This document shows, piece by piece, positions 1 through 7,797 of a stretch of 64,000 bases of DNA (positions are counted from its first letter, which is position 1; every line of letters starts with the position of its first letter). Below the pieces are notes generated by a model that was not told where the DNA came from, did no database searches, and saw nothing but the letters and a program-made list of their open reading frames with translations. The stretch lies in assembly GCF_002929295.1 (NCBI RefSeq), contig NZ_PJIM01000001.1, positions 790,040-854,039 of the forward strand, written 5' to 3'. A program made the position numbers and the translations under genes. The DNA is from Arthrobacter sp. SX1312 (GTDB lineage Bacteria > Actinomycetota > Actinomycetes > Actinomycetales > Micrococcaceae).

Positions 1-111
1 TGCGGCCTTGGCGCGGGTCATGCCGCCGTAGAAGAAGGCGAGCCCGGGGGTCATGAGTAGTACGAGGGCGGCTGAGATCATCACCCAGACGTGGCCTGCT
101 GTCAGATCCAT
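1..111 (-). CDS. amt: Ammonium transporter Amt (N-terminal 37 residues only)
   Basis: The window opens inside this gene, so only the first 37 codons are visible. ATG is at 111, and the protein begins MDLTAGHVWVMISAALVLLM and continues TPGLAFFYGG. This is the first transmembrane helix of Amt/MEP ammonium channels, whose TPGLAFFYGG segment is strongly conserved. The family moves ammonium or ammonia across the cytoplasmic membrane. It lies downstream of ftsY on the same strand with about 200 bp between them, as in other actinobacteria, where amt is usually followed by glnB and glnD. The rest of the gene is outside the window. Confidence 0.9.
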   Translation of the reverse strand, partial: MDLTAGHVWVMISAALVLLMTPGLAFFYGGMTRAKAA

Positions 112-308
112 CAAACACGATCCTTCCAAAGGGGCGGGGACTTCCCGCTCCTCCAGAATGCGATGGACGTGTTTCGATCCCGGGGGCATCGCGTTGCGCG
201 CAGGTTACAGGGCGAGCGCTGGAGTAAAGACCCCGTGTCGATCGTGTTTCCTGCAGGTTTCCCGGCTCCCCGGGCCTTGACGCGGGGCAGGTCGCAGCCC
301 GCTCCGCT

Positions 309-1499
309 CTAGCTGAGGAGGGCGTCGACGAACCCCTCGGCGTCGAACGGCGCGAGATCGTCCGCACCCTCGCCCAGACCGATCAGCTTCACGGGAACGC
401 CGAGGCTGCGCTGGATCGCCACGACGATGCCGCCCTTGGCGGTCCCGTCCAGCTTGGTGAGCACGATGCCGCTGATGTTCACGACCTCCGCGAACACGCG
501 GGCCTGGCTGAGGCCGTTCTGGCCGGTCGTGGCGTCCAGGACGAGGAGCACCTCGTCGACGGTGCCCTGCTTCTCGATCACGCGCTTGACCTTGCCGAGC
601 TCGTCCATGAGGCCCACCTTGTTCTGCAGGCGCCCGGCGGTGTCGATGAGGACGACGTCGACCTCCTGCTCGATGCCGGTCTTGACCGCCTCGAAGGCGA
701 CGGACGCGGGATCGGCGCCGTCGACGTCGGACTTGACCGTCGGCACGCCGACGCGCGCGCCCCAGGTGGCCAGCTGCTCGGCGGCGGCCGCACGGAACGT
801 GTCCGCGGCGCCGAGGAGCACGTCCTTGTCGTCGGCGACGAGGACGCGCGCGAGCTTGCCGACAGTGGTGGTCTTGCCTACTCCGTTGACGCCGACCACC
901 ATGACGATGGCCGGGCGGTCCGCGTGGCGGTGGGTCGCCAGGGACCGGTCCATGGTGGGGTCGACGAGCTTCACGAGTTCCTCGCGGAGCATGTCCTTGA
1001 CCTCGGCCGGGCTGCGGCTGCCCGCCACCTTGACGCGCTCACGCAGCGCGTCCACGAGTTCCATGGTGGGCTCGGTGCCGAGGTCCGCCATGAGGAGGGT
1101 CTCCTCCACCTCGTCCCAGACGTCCTCGTCGATCCTGTCCCGGGACAGGAGGGCGAGCAGGCCCTTGCCGAGGGCGTTGTTGGACCGCACCAGGCGGGCA
1201 CGCAGCCGTGCGAGCCGCCCCTGCACCGGGTCGACGGTGTCCAGGCTCGGGGCCGGCGCTTCCTCCAGGCCGCTGAGGTCGTTCGGGACGAGCACGTCCG
1301 TCGGGAGTCCGTCGGGCCGTTCCAGGACGTCCGTGGACGTGGCGCCGTGCGCCCCGCCCTCCACCTGGTCGTCGGGGTCCCGGGGCGAGGAGTACAGGCC
1401 GGGAGGGGTCCGTCTGCCGCGCACGAGGACGACGGCGAGCGAGCCGAGCACGGCGATCGCGAGGATGACGAAGATGACAGGCAGGAGGATGTCGTTCAC
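309..1499 (-). CDS. ftsY: Signal recognition particle receptor FtsY
   Basis: FtsY is the membrane-associated GTPase that docks the SRP-ribosome complex to the translocon. The 396-residue protein starts with one hydrophobic segment (about residues 3-27) that can anchor it in the membrane, then an acidic A-type linker (about 30-90), then the NG domain. The GTPase motifs are GVNGVGKTTT (G1), DTAGRLQNK (G3), TKLDGTAKGG (G4) and the closing GLGEGADDLAPF typical of FtsY. The start is GTG at 1499, preceded by AAGGTGG at good spacing. It follows smc on the same strand, with an MFS gene between them on the opposite strand. Confidence 0.97.
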   Translation of the reverse strand: MNDILLPVIFVILAIAVLGSLAVVLVRGRRTPPGLYSSPRDPDDQVEGGAHGATSTDVLERPDGLPTDVLVPNDLSGLEEAPAPSLDTVDPVQGRLARLRARLVRSNNALGKGLLALLSRDRIDEDVWDEVEETLLMADLGTEPTMELVDALRERVKVAGSRSPAEVKDMLREELVKLVDPTMDRSLATHRHADRPAIVMVVGVNGVGKTTTVGKLARVLVADDKDVLLGAADTFRAAAAEQLATWGARVGVPTVKSDVDGADPASVAFEAVKTGIEQEVDVVLIDTAGRLQNKVGLMDELGKVKRVIEKQGTVDEVLLVLDATTGQNGLSQARVFAEVVNISGIVLTKLDGTAKGGIVVAIQRSLGVPVKLIGLGEGADDLAPFDAEGFVDALLS

Positions 1500-1574
1500 T
1501 GATCCACCTTCTCACACGGCCCTGCGCGCACGGATTGAACCCCGGCGCCGGGGCGGTGACAGAATGCGAGGACC

Positions 1575-2939
1575 ATGGCCGGATTCCCTCGCGTACCCAA
1601 GCGCTCCCCCTTCCGCATCCCCCGTCTGGGACACCGGACCGGGGACGGTACCGCACCCGTCGGGGAGCGGCAGCGGATCCCGCGGGAGATCAGGGTCCTC
1701 ATCGCGGCCGCGTTCGTCATCGCCATCGGGTTCGGCCTCGTGGCGCCGATCCTGCCGCAGTTCGCGCAGAGCTTCGACGTCGGCGTCACGGCGTCGGCGG
1801 TGATCGTGAGCGCCTTCGCGTTCACGCGCCTCGTCTTCGCACCCGCGGGGGGCCGGCTCGTGGAGCGGCTCGGCGAACGGCCCGTCTATATCGTGGGGCT
1901 GCTCATCGTGGCGCTGTCCACCGCCGCCTGCGCCTTCGCTGCTGACTACTGGCAGCTCCTCGTCTTCCGCGCCCTCGGCGGTATCGGCTCCACGATGTTC
2001 ACGGTCTCCGCGATGGGCCTGATCGTGCGGCTCGCCCCGCCGGCCATCCGCGGCCGTGTCTCCGGCGCGTATGCCACAGCGTTCCTGCTGGGGAGCATCG
2101 GCGGTCCGATCGTGGGCGGCCTGCTCGCCCGCTTCGGCCTGCGGGTGCCGTTCCTGGTCTACGCGGCGGCCCTGCTGGTCGCCTCCGCCGTCGTCTTCTT
2201 CCAGCTGAAGGACACCTCGCTCTCGGACCGCACGGCGGCGCGCGGAAAGCCGGCCCTGACGGTGCGTGAGGCGGTCGCGGACTCCGGGTACCGCGCGGCG
2301 CTGGCGTCCAGCTTCGCGAATGGCTGGTCCTCCTTCGGCGTCCGCATGGCGCTCGTGCCGCTCTTCGCGGATGCGGTCCTCGGAGCGGGCACGGAGATCG
2401 CCGGCATCTCCCTGGCCTTCTTCGCCGCGGGGACGGCGCTCGCCCTCACGGTGTCCGGCGGGCTCGCCGACTCGCTGGGCCGGCGGCCGCTCGTGATCAC
2501 GGGCCTCCTCGTGAACGGGGCCGCGATGATCGCGCTCGGCTTCTCCGGGAACGTGGTCGTCTTCCTCGCCCTGTGCGTCGTCGCGGGCCTCGGCACGGGT
2601 ATCCTCAATCCCGCGCAGCAGGCGGCGGTGGCGGACGTCGTCGGCAACGACCGCAGCGGCGGCAGGGTCCTCGCGACCTTCCAGATGAGCTCCGACTTCG
2701 GCGCGATCCTCGGCCCGATCCTCGCCGGCCTCATCATCGACCAGCTCGCCTTCGGCTCCTTCGCCCTCGCCTTCACCGTGACCGGGGTCCTGACCGCCCT
2801 CGCCGCCGGGGTGTGGATGCTGTCCCGGGAGACGCTCCCGCGGACGGAGCGCACGGCGCCGGACGGGCCCGCCGGCGACGACCCGGGCGCCCGCCGCGCC
2901 GGCCCGTCCGCGGAGGAGCAGGGCACCCCGGGGTCCTAG
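1575..2939 (+). CDS. Major facilitator superfamily transporter, probable drug exporter
   Basis: The protein has 454 residues with about twelve hydrophobic segments between residues 35 and 420, as in MFS proteins. After the second helix comes the loop motif GGRLVERLGERPV, matching the conserved G-x-L-a-D-r-x-G-r-r-P/k signature, and a related GGLADSLGRRPL sits in the second half. GSIGGPIVGGLL in helix 5 resembles the antiporter motif C of drug-proton exporters. The C-terminal tail (about 425-454) is hydrophilic and rich in Gly, Asp and Ala. The substrate cannot be read from sequence. It is divergent from ftsY and converges on smc with a 4-bp overlap at the shared CTAG. Confidence 0.88.
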   Translation: MAGFPRVPKRSPFRIPRLGHRTGDGTAPVGERQRIPREIRVLIAAAFVIAIGFGLVAPILPQFAQSFDVGVTASAVIVSAFAFTRLVFAPAGGRLVERLGERPVYIVGLLIVALSTAACAFAADYWQLLVFRALGGIGSTMFTVSAMGLIVRLAPPAIRGRVSGAYATAFLLGSIGGPIVGGLLARFGLRVPFLVYAAALLVASAVVFFQLKDTSLSDRTAARGKPALTVREAVADSGYRAALASSFANGWSSFGVRMALVPLFADAVLGAGTEIAGISLAFFAAGTALALTVSGGLADSLGRRPLVITGLLVNGAAMIALGFSGNVVVFLALCVVAGLGTGILNPAQQAAVADVVGNDRSGGRVLATFQMSSDFGAILGPILAGLIIDQLAFGSFALAFTVTGVLTALAAGVWMLSRETLPRTERTAPDGPAGDDPGARRAGPSAEEQGTPGS

Positions 2940-5900
2940 CCGAGGGCGTCCTGCCTCGCGACGCCGATGCGCTGGCTGATGACCGTGGACACGCCGTCGC
3001 CGCGCATCGTCACGCCGTAGAGGGCGTCGGCGACCTCCATCGTACGTTTCTGGTGGGTGATGATGATCAGCTGGCTCGACTCCCGCAGCTCCTGGAAGAT
3101 CGTGATGAGCCGCCCGAGGTTGGTGTCGTCGAGGGCGGCCTCCACCTCGTCCATGACGTAGAACGGGGAGGGCCGGGCCTTAAAGATCGCGACGAGCAGC
3201 GCGACGGCGGTCAGCGACCGTTCGCCGCCCGAGAGCAGCGACAGCCGCTTGATCTTCTTGCCGGCGGGGCGGGCCTCGACCTCGATGCCGGTGGCGAGCA
3301 TGTCCGCCGGGTCCGTGAGCACCAGCCGGCCCTCGCCGCCCGGGAACAGGGTGGCGAAGACGCGCTCGAACTGTTCGGCGGTGTCCCGGTAGGCAGCCGT
3401 GAAGACCTGCTCCACGCGCTCGTCGACCTCCCGGATGATGTCCAGGAGGTCCTTCCGGGTCGCCCTGAGGTCGGCGAGCTGGGTGCTCAGGAACTGGTGC
3501 CGCTCCTCGAGCGCCGCGAACTCCTCGAGGGCGAGGGGGTTCACCCTGCCGAGCGCGGCGAGATCCCGTTCGGCCCGCTTCAGCCTCTTCTCCTGCTCCT
3601 GGCGCACGAACGGGACGCCCTGAGGCACGGGGTTGCCGTCGTCGTCGACCGGTGCGCGCAGCGCGGCCCACTTGTCCTCCGTCGCCGCGTCCCCCGGTAC
3701 GGGCAGGTGCGGCCCGAACTCGTCCACGAGGTGGTCCGGGGTGAGGCCGAGCTCCTCGATGGAGCGGTTCTCGAGCGCCTCGATCCTCAGGCGCTGCTGG
3801 GCGCGGGCGAGCTCGTCCCGGTGCACCGAGTCCGTGAGCCGTGCCAGTTCGACGCCGAGGGCTGCGTTGGACCCCCGCACCTCCTGGAGGTCGGCATCCT
3901 GCTGCGCGCGCAGCCGCTCGGCGGCGTCACGCTGGTCCGCCGCAACGGCCACGGACCGCGCCGCGCGCTGCTCCGCCCGCCGCGCCGCCGCGGCGACCGC
4001 CACGGCCCGGACGGCCCGGACCTCACGGATCCTCGCCTTCTCCGCCGCCTCCTCCCGTGCGCGGCGTTCGGACTGCGCCGCGCATTCGAGCGATGCGGCC
4101 CGGTTCGCGAGCGCGGCGAGCTGTTCCTCCCGGCTGCGCAGGGCGAGGCGGGCCTCGAGCTCGGCCTGGCGGGCATCCACCGCGGCGCGCCGCAGGGCGT
4201 CGCGGTGCTCGCTCGAGGGCTCGGCCTCCACGGGCTGCTCCTGGAGGTCCGACAGCCGCTCGGCGGCCTCCCGCAGCCGTGTCTCCTCCTGCGCGAGATT
4301 GGCCTCGGCCGCACGCACGAGGACGGCCAGCCGCTCGGCCTCCCCGCCCGCGGACCGGAGCTCGCCGTGCAGCCGGCCGAGCTTCTCGGCGACCGCGGCC
4401 ATCCGCGCGTCGGACTCGTGCAGTCGCTCGAGCGCGGCGTCGACGCGGTGCTGCGCTTCCTGCCGGCGGGTCCGCGCCGCGGTCAGGCGGAACCGGAGCC
4501 GGTCGGCGGCGGTGGAGGTCCGGGCCAGCTTCTCCTCCGTGTCCTCGACGGCGGCCCGCCGTTCGAGGTATCCCGCCGCACCCGGGGTGCCCCCGCGGGC
4601 CGTGTGGCGGGACAGGACGTCGCCGTCGTGGGTGACCGCCGTCCGGGCGGTGCCGTCCTCGACGGCACGACGCGCCGCCCCGAGATCCGCGACCACCACC
4701 ACGCCGTCGAGCAGCGCGGCCACGGCCGGCTGCAGCGCGGGCGGGGCGGTCACGAGGGCGAGCGCGGGGACGACGGCGGAGCCGGGTCCCGGTCCCGCGC
4801 CCGCCTTGTCCGGCCGGGTGGCCGCACCGGGTCCGGAGGCGACGACGAGCGAGACCTGGCCGGCGTCGTCGCGCTTCATGAGCTCCACCGCCCGCTCCGC
4901 CGCCGCGATGCTCCCGACGGCGACGGCGTCGGCGGAGTCGGCGAGCGCCGCGACGACTGCCTTCTCGAAGCCCGGCACCACGTGCAGGAGCTGGGCGAGC
5001 GGCTCCAGCACGCCGTCGAGCCCGGCGGCGAGGAGGGCCGCGGAGCCGTCGCGCTGCTGCAGACCCTCGCGCTGCGCCTCGAGCCGCGCGGCCAGGGCAC
5101 CACGCTCCCGCTCCGTGGCACGCTCCTCCTCCACGAGCGCTGCCACGTCCTCGGTGAGGGAGCGGAGGACCTCCGACGCCGCCTCGTACTCCGCATCGAG
5201 GCCCTCCTCCCCCTCCTCGTCCGCCGCGACCCGGCCCTCGAGCGCCTGGAACTCGCGCTCGGCGGTCCGCCGTCGTTCCTCGGCCGCGGTGATGGACGCG
5301 CGCAGGCGCCCGAGCTCGGCGACCGCGGACTCGACGCGGGAGCGAGCCGCGCCCACCGCGCCTGCGAGCCTGGCGTCTCCCTCGCGCCGGTCCGCGGCGG
5401 CCCGCAGGAGGAGCGCGAGCCTCGCATCCTCGGTGGCCGATGCCTCCTCCGCGGTGCGACGGGCCGCGAGGGTCTGCTCGAGGGCGTGGCCGAGGGAGGC
5501 CACCTCCTCCTCCAGCCCGGCGACCTCCGCCCGGACGCGCCCGGCCTGCCGGTCGAGGTGGTCGGGATCTCGCCCCCGGTCCGGCTCGACTGCCTGCCCG
5601 AGGAGGTGTCCGCGGTCCTCGGCGCGCGTGGCCAGGGCGCCGAGCTTCTCCCGGGCGCTCGAGAGCGCGTACCAGGCCTCGCGTGCCCGGTCGAGCGCGG
5701 GGACGGACGCGGCCGCGGCCTGCTCGAGGTCCGCCTGCCGCTCCTGGCCGACGCCGAGCAGCGTCCCGATCTCGTCGCGGCGCGCCTGCAGGGCGGCCTC
5801 GGCCGCGGTGTCCCGCTCGAACCCGGCACGCAGGGCCACGAGCTCGTCGGCGAGCAGGCGCGACCGCGCGTCCCGCACCGCGAACTGCACCTGCTGGGCC

Positions 5901-6541
5901 CGCCGGGCGACCTCGGCCTGCTTCCCGAGCGGGGTGAGCTGGCGGCGCAGCTCCCCCGTGAGATCGGACAGCCGTGCGAGGTTCGTCTCCATCGCGTCGA
6001 GCTTCCGCACGGTCTTCTCGCGCCGGCGGCGGTGCTTGAGGATCCCCGCGGCCTCCTCGATGAAGCCCCGCCGTTCCTCGGGTGTGGCATGCAGCACCTT
6101 GTCCAGCTGGCCCTGGCCGACGATGACGTGCATCTCGCGGCCCAGCCCGGAGTCGGAGAGGAGCTCCTGGATGTCGAGGAGGCGGCAGCTCCTGCCGTTG
6201 ATGGCGTACTCGGAGCCGCCCGCCCGGAAGAGCGTGCGGGAGATCGTCACCTCGGCGTACTCGATGGGCAGGGCGCCGTCGGCGTTGTCGATGGTGAGCG
6301 ACACCTGGGCGCGCCCGAGCGGGGCCCGGCCGGTCGTCCCGGCGAAGATGACGTCCTCCATCCGGCCGCCGCGGAGCGTCTTGGCCCCCTGCTCGCCCAT
6401 GACCCACGCCAGCGCGTCGACGACGTTCGACTTGCCTGACCCGTTGGGGCCGACGACGGCGGTGACGCCCGGCTCGAAGTCGAAGGTGGTTGCCGAGGCG
6501 AAAGACTTGAACCCTCGCACGGTTAGACTCTTCAGATGCAC
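2936..6541 (-). CDS. smc: Chromosome segregation protein SMC
   Basis: SMC is the ATPase core of condensin, acting with ScpA and ScpB to organise and segregate the nucleoid. The 1201-residue protein has the full family layout. The N-terminal Walker A GPNGSGKSNVVDAL (about 32-45) follows the typical start MHLKSLTVRGFKSFA. Two long Ala/Glu/Arg-rich coiled coils flank a hinge at about 510-650, and the C-terminal head has LSGGERSLTAVALL (signature) and YVMDEVEAALDD (Walker B). The start is GTG at 6541 with GGAG upstream. Length is normal for actinobacteria. It sits in the conserved rnc-mutM-smc-ftsY order, here interrupted by the NlpC/P60 gene and the ole operon. Confidence 0.98.
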   Translation of the reverse strand: MHLKSLTVRGFKSFASATTFDFEPGVTAVVGPNGSGKSNVVDALAWVMGEQGAKTLRGGRMEDVIFAGTTGRAPLGRAQVSLTIDNADGALPIEYAEVTISRTLFRAGGSEYAINGRSCRLLDIQELLSDSGLGREMHVIVGQGQLDKVLHATPEERRGFIEEAAGILKHRRRREKTVRKLDAMETNLARLSDLTGELRRQLTPLGKQAEVARRAQQVQFAVRDARSRLLADELVALRAGFERDTAAEAALQARRDEIGTLLGVGQERQADLEQAAAASVPALDRAREAWYALSSAREKLGALATRAEDRGHLLGQAVEPDRGRDPDHLDRQAGRVRAEVAGLEEEVASLGHALEQTLAARRTAEEASATEDARLALLLRAAADRREGDARLAGAVGAARSRVESAVAELGRLRASITAAEERRRTAEREFQALEGRVAADEEGEEGLDAEYEAASEVLRSLTEDVAALVEEERATERERGALAARLEAQREGLQQRDGSAALLAAGLDGVLEPLAQLLHVVPGFEKAVVAALADSADAVAVGSIAAAERAVELMKRDDAGQVSLVVASGPGAATRPDKAGAGPGPGSAVVPALALVTAPPALQPAVAALLDGVVVVADLGAARRAVEDGTARTAVTHDGDVLSRHTARGGTPGAAGYLERRAAVEDTEEKLARTSTAADRLRFRLTAARTRRQEAQHRVDAALERLHESDARMAAVAEKLGRLHGELRSAGGEAERLAVLVRAAEANLAQEETRLREAAERLSDLQEQPVEAEPSSEHRDALRRAAVDARQAELEARLALRSREEQLAALANRAASLECAAQSERRAREEAAEKARIREVRAVRAVAVAAAARRAEQRAARSVAVAADQRDAAERLRAQQDADLQEVRGSNAALGVELARLTDSVHRDELARAQQRLRIEALENRSIEELGLTPDHLVDEFGPHLPVPGDAATEDKWAALRAPVDDDGNPVPQGVPFVRQEQEKRLKRAERDLAALGRVNPLALEEFAALEERHQFLSTQLADLRATRKDLLDIIREVDERVEQVFTAAYRDTAEQFERVFATLFPGGEGRLVLTDPADMLATGIEVEARPAGKKIKRLSLLSGGERSLTAVALLVAIFKARPSPFYVMDEVEAALDDTNLGRLITIFQELRESSQLIIITHQKRTMEVADALYGVTMRGDGVSTVISQRIGVARQDALG

Positions 6542-6562
6542 GGTGGCAGGCTCTCCAGATGG

Positions 6563-6575
6563 GGTAGGACCTACC
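6563..6575. promoter_or_regulatory. 13-bp palindrome between smc and oleA
   Basis: The sequence GGTAGG-A-CCTACC is a perfect 6+6 inverted repeat around one base. It lies just upstream of smc and about 200 bp upstream of oleA, in the intergenic stretch that must hold both divergent promoters. The size suits an operator for a small dimeric regulator. No regulator gene is adjacent, so the function is inferred only. Confidence 0.35.
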
Positions 6576-6771
6576 TAATCTACCGGAGTACACCGACGGT
6601 ATCGGTAGCAGGTAGCCAGGACGTCCGTCCCGGACGCCTCCGGAATGACCGCCGCAGTATTACCAAGTAGGCTTACGAAAGTTTCAGCAGTATCCGAAGG
6701 CGTCCAGGCTGACCCATTCGTGGGTCCTTCCCGGCCACAGACCGGCGCTATCAGTTGACGAGGCAGGAAAT

Positions 6772-7797
6772 TTGACCGGTAACGCGACCTTCCGACATGA
6801 CAACACGGCCTTGCTCGCCGTCACGACTGTGGAGGCGCCGGTAGTCGTCAGTTCCGCAGAGTTCGACGAACGGCTCGCCCCCAGCCTGAAGAGGCTGCGC
6901 CTCTCCAAGCGGCTCCTCGAGCGCGTCGCGGGCGTCACCGAACGCCGGTGGTGGTCCCCCGGCTCCGACTTCGACGACGCCGCCATCGAGGCCGGCGCCA
7001 AGGCGATGGCCGAGGCGGGCATCGAGCCGGGCGAGGTGGGCCTCCTCATCAACACCTCGGTGACGCGGCGCAACCTCGAGCCGTCCGTCGCCGTGAAGAT
7101 CCACCACTCGCTCGGCCTCCCCTCCTCGGCCATGAACTTCGACCTGGCCAACGCCTGCCTCGGGTTCGTCAACGGCATGACCCTCGCGGCGAACATGATC
7201 GACTCGGGGCAGATCAAGTACGCGCTGATCGTCGCGGGCGAGGACGCCCAGAAGACCCAGGAAGCCACCTTCCGGCGGCTCAACCGGGAGGACTCGACGC
7301 GCCAGGACTTCCTCAGCGAATTCGCGACCCTCACGCTCGGTTCCGGGGCCGCCGCCGCCGTCCTCGGCCCCGCGGATCTGCACCCGGGCTCGCACCGGAT
7401 CCTCGGCGGCGTCTCCCGCGCCGGGACCGAGCACCACGAACTCTGCGTCGGCGGGATCGACGGCATGTACACCGACACCAAGGGCCTGCTCGAAGGCGGC
7501 CTGGACCTCGTGGTCACCGCGTGGCACGAGGCGCAGGCGGACGGCTGGGCGTGGGACTCCATGGACCGCTACGTCACCCACCAGGTCTCCAATTCCTATA
7601 CCAACGCGATCATCAAGGCCGTCGACCTCGAGCGCGATCGGGTGCCGATCACCTTCCCGCACTGGGGCAACGTCGGGCCTGCGTCCCTGCCCATGACCCT
7701 CGCCCAGGAAGCCTCGTCCCTGAGATCCGGGGACCGCGTCCTGTGCCTCGGCGTGGGGTCCGGACTGAACACGTCGATGATGGAGATTGCGTGGTAG
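6772..7797 (+). CDS. oleA: OleA, acyl-CoA condensing thiolase of olefin synthesis
   Basis: OleA joins two fatty acyl-CoA molecules head to head to give a 2-alkyl-3-ketoalkanoic acid, the first step of long-chain olefin synthesis. The 341-residue protein has the thiolase/KAS III fold. The nucleophile is Cys129 in FDLANACLGFVNGM, and LEPSVA around residue 103 holds the glutamate known to be important in OleA. HHLC-type C-terminal features include YVTHQVSNSY and FPHWGNVGPASLPM. The start is TTG at 6772 behind AGGCAGGAAA. The gene overlaps oleBC by 7 bp, which points to translational coupling in an oleA-oleBC-oleD operon. Confidence 0.94.
   Translation: MTGNATFRHDNTALLAVTTVEAPVVVSSAEFDERLAPSLKRLRLSKRLLERVAGVTERRWWSPGSDFDDAAIEAGAKAMAEAGIEPGEVGLLINTSVTRRNLEPSVAVKIHHSLGLPSSAMNFDLANACLGFVNGMTLAANMIDSGQIKYALIVAGEDAQKTQEATFRRLNREDSTRQDFLSEFATLTLGSGAAAAVLGPADLHPGSHRILGGVSRAGTEHHELCVGGIDGMYTDTKGLLEGGLDLVVTAWHEAQADGWAWDSMDRYVTHQVSNSYTNAIIKAVDLERDRVPITFPHWGNVGPASLPMTLAQEASSLRSGDRVLCLGVGSGLNTSMMEIAW

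Noticed and set aside
2573-6578. Very long open frames on the plus strand opposite smc
   Set aside because: They are antisense to a clear SMC protein, have Arg/Ala/Pro-rich low-complexity content and arise from high GC at third positions.
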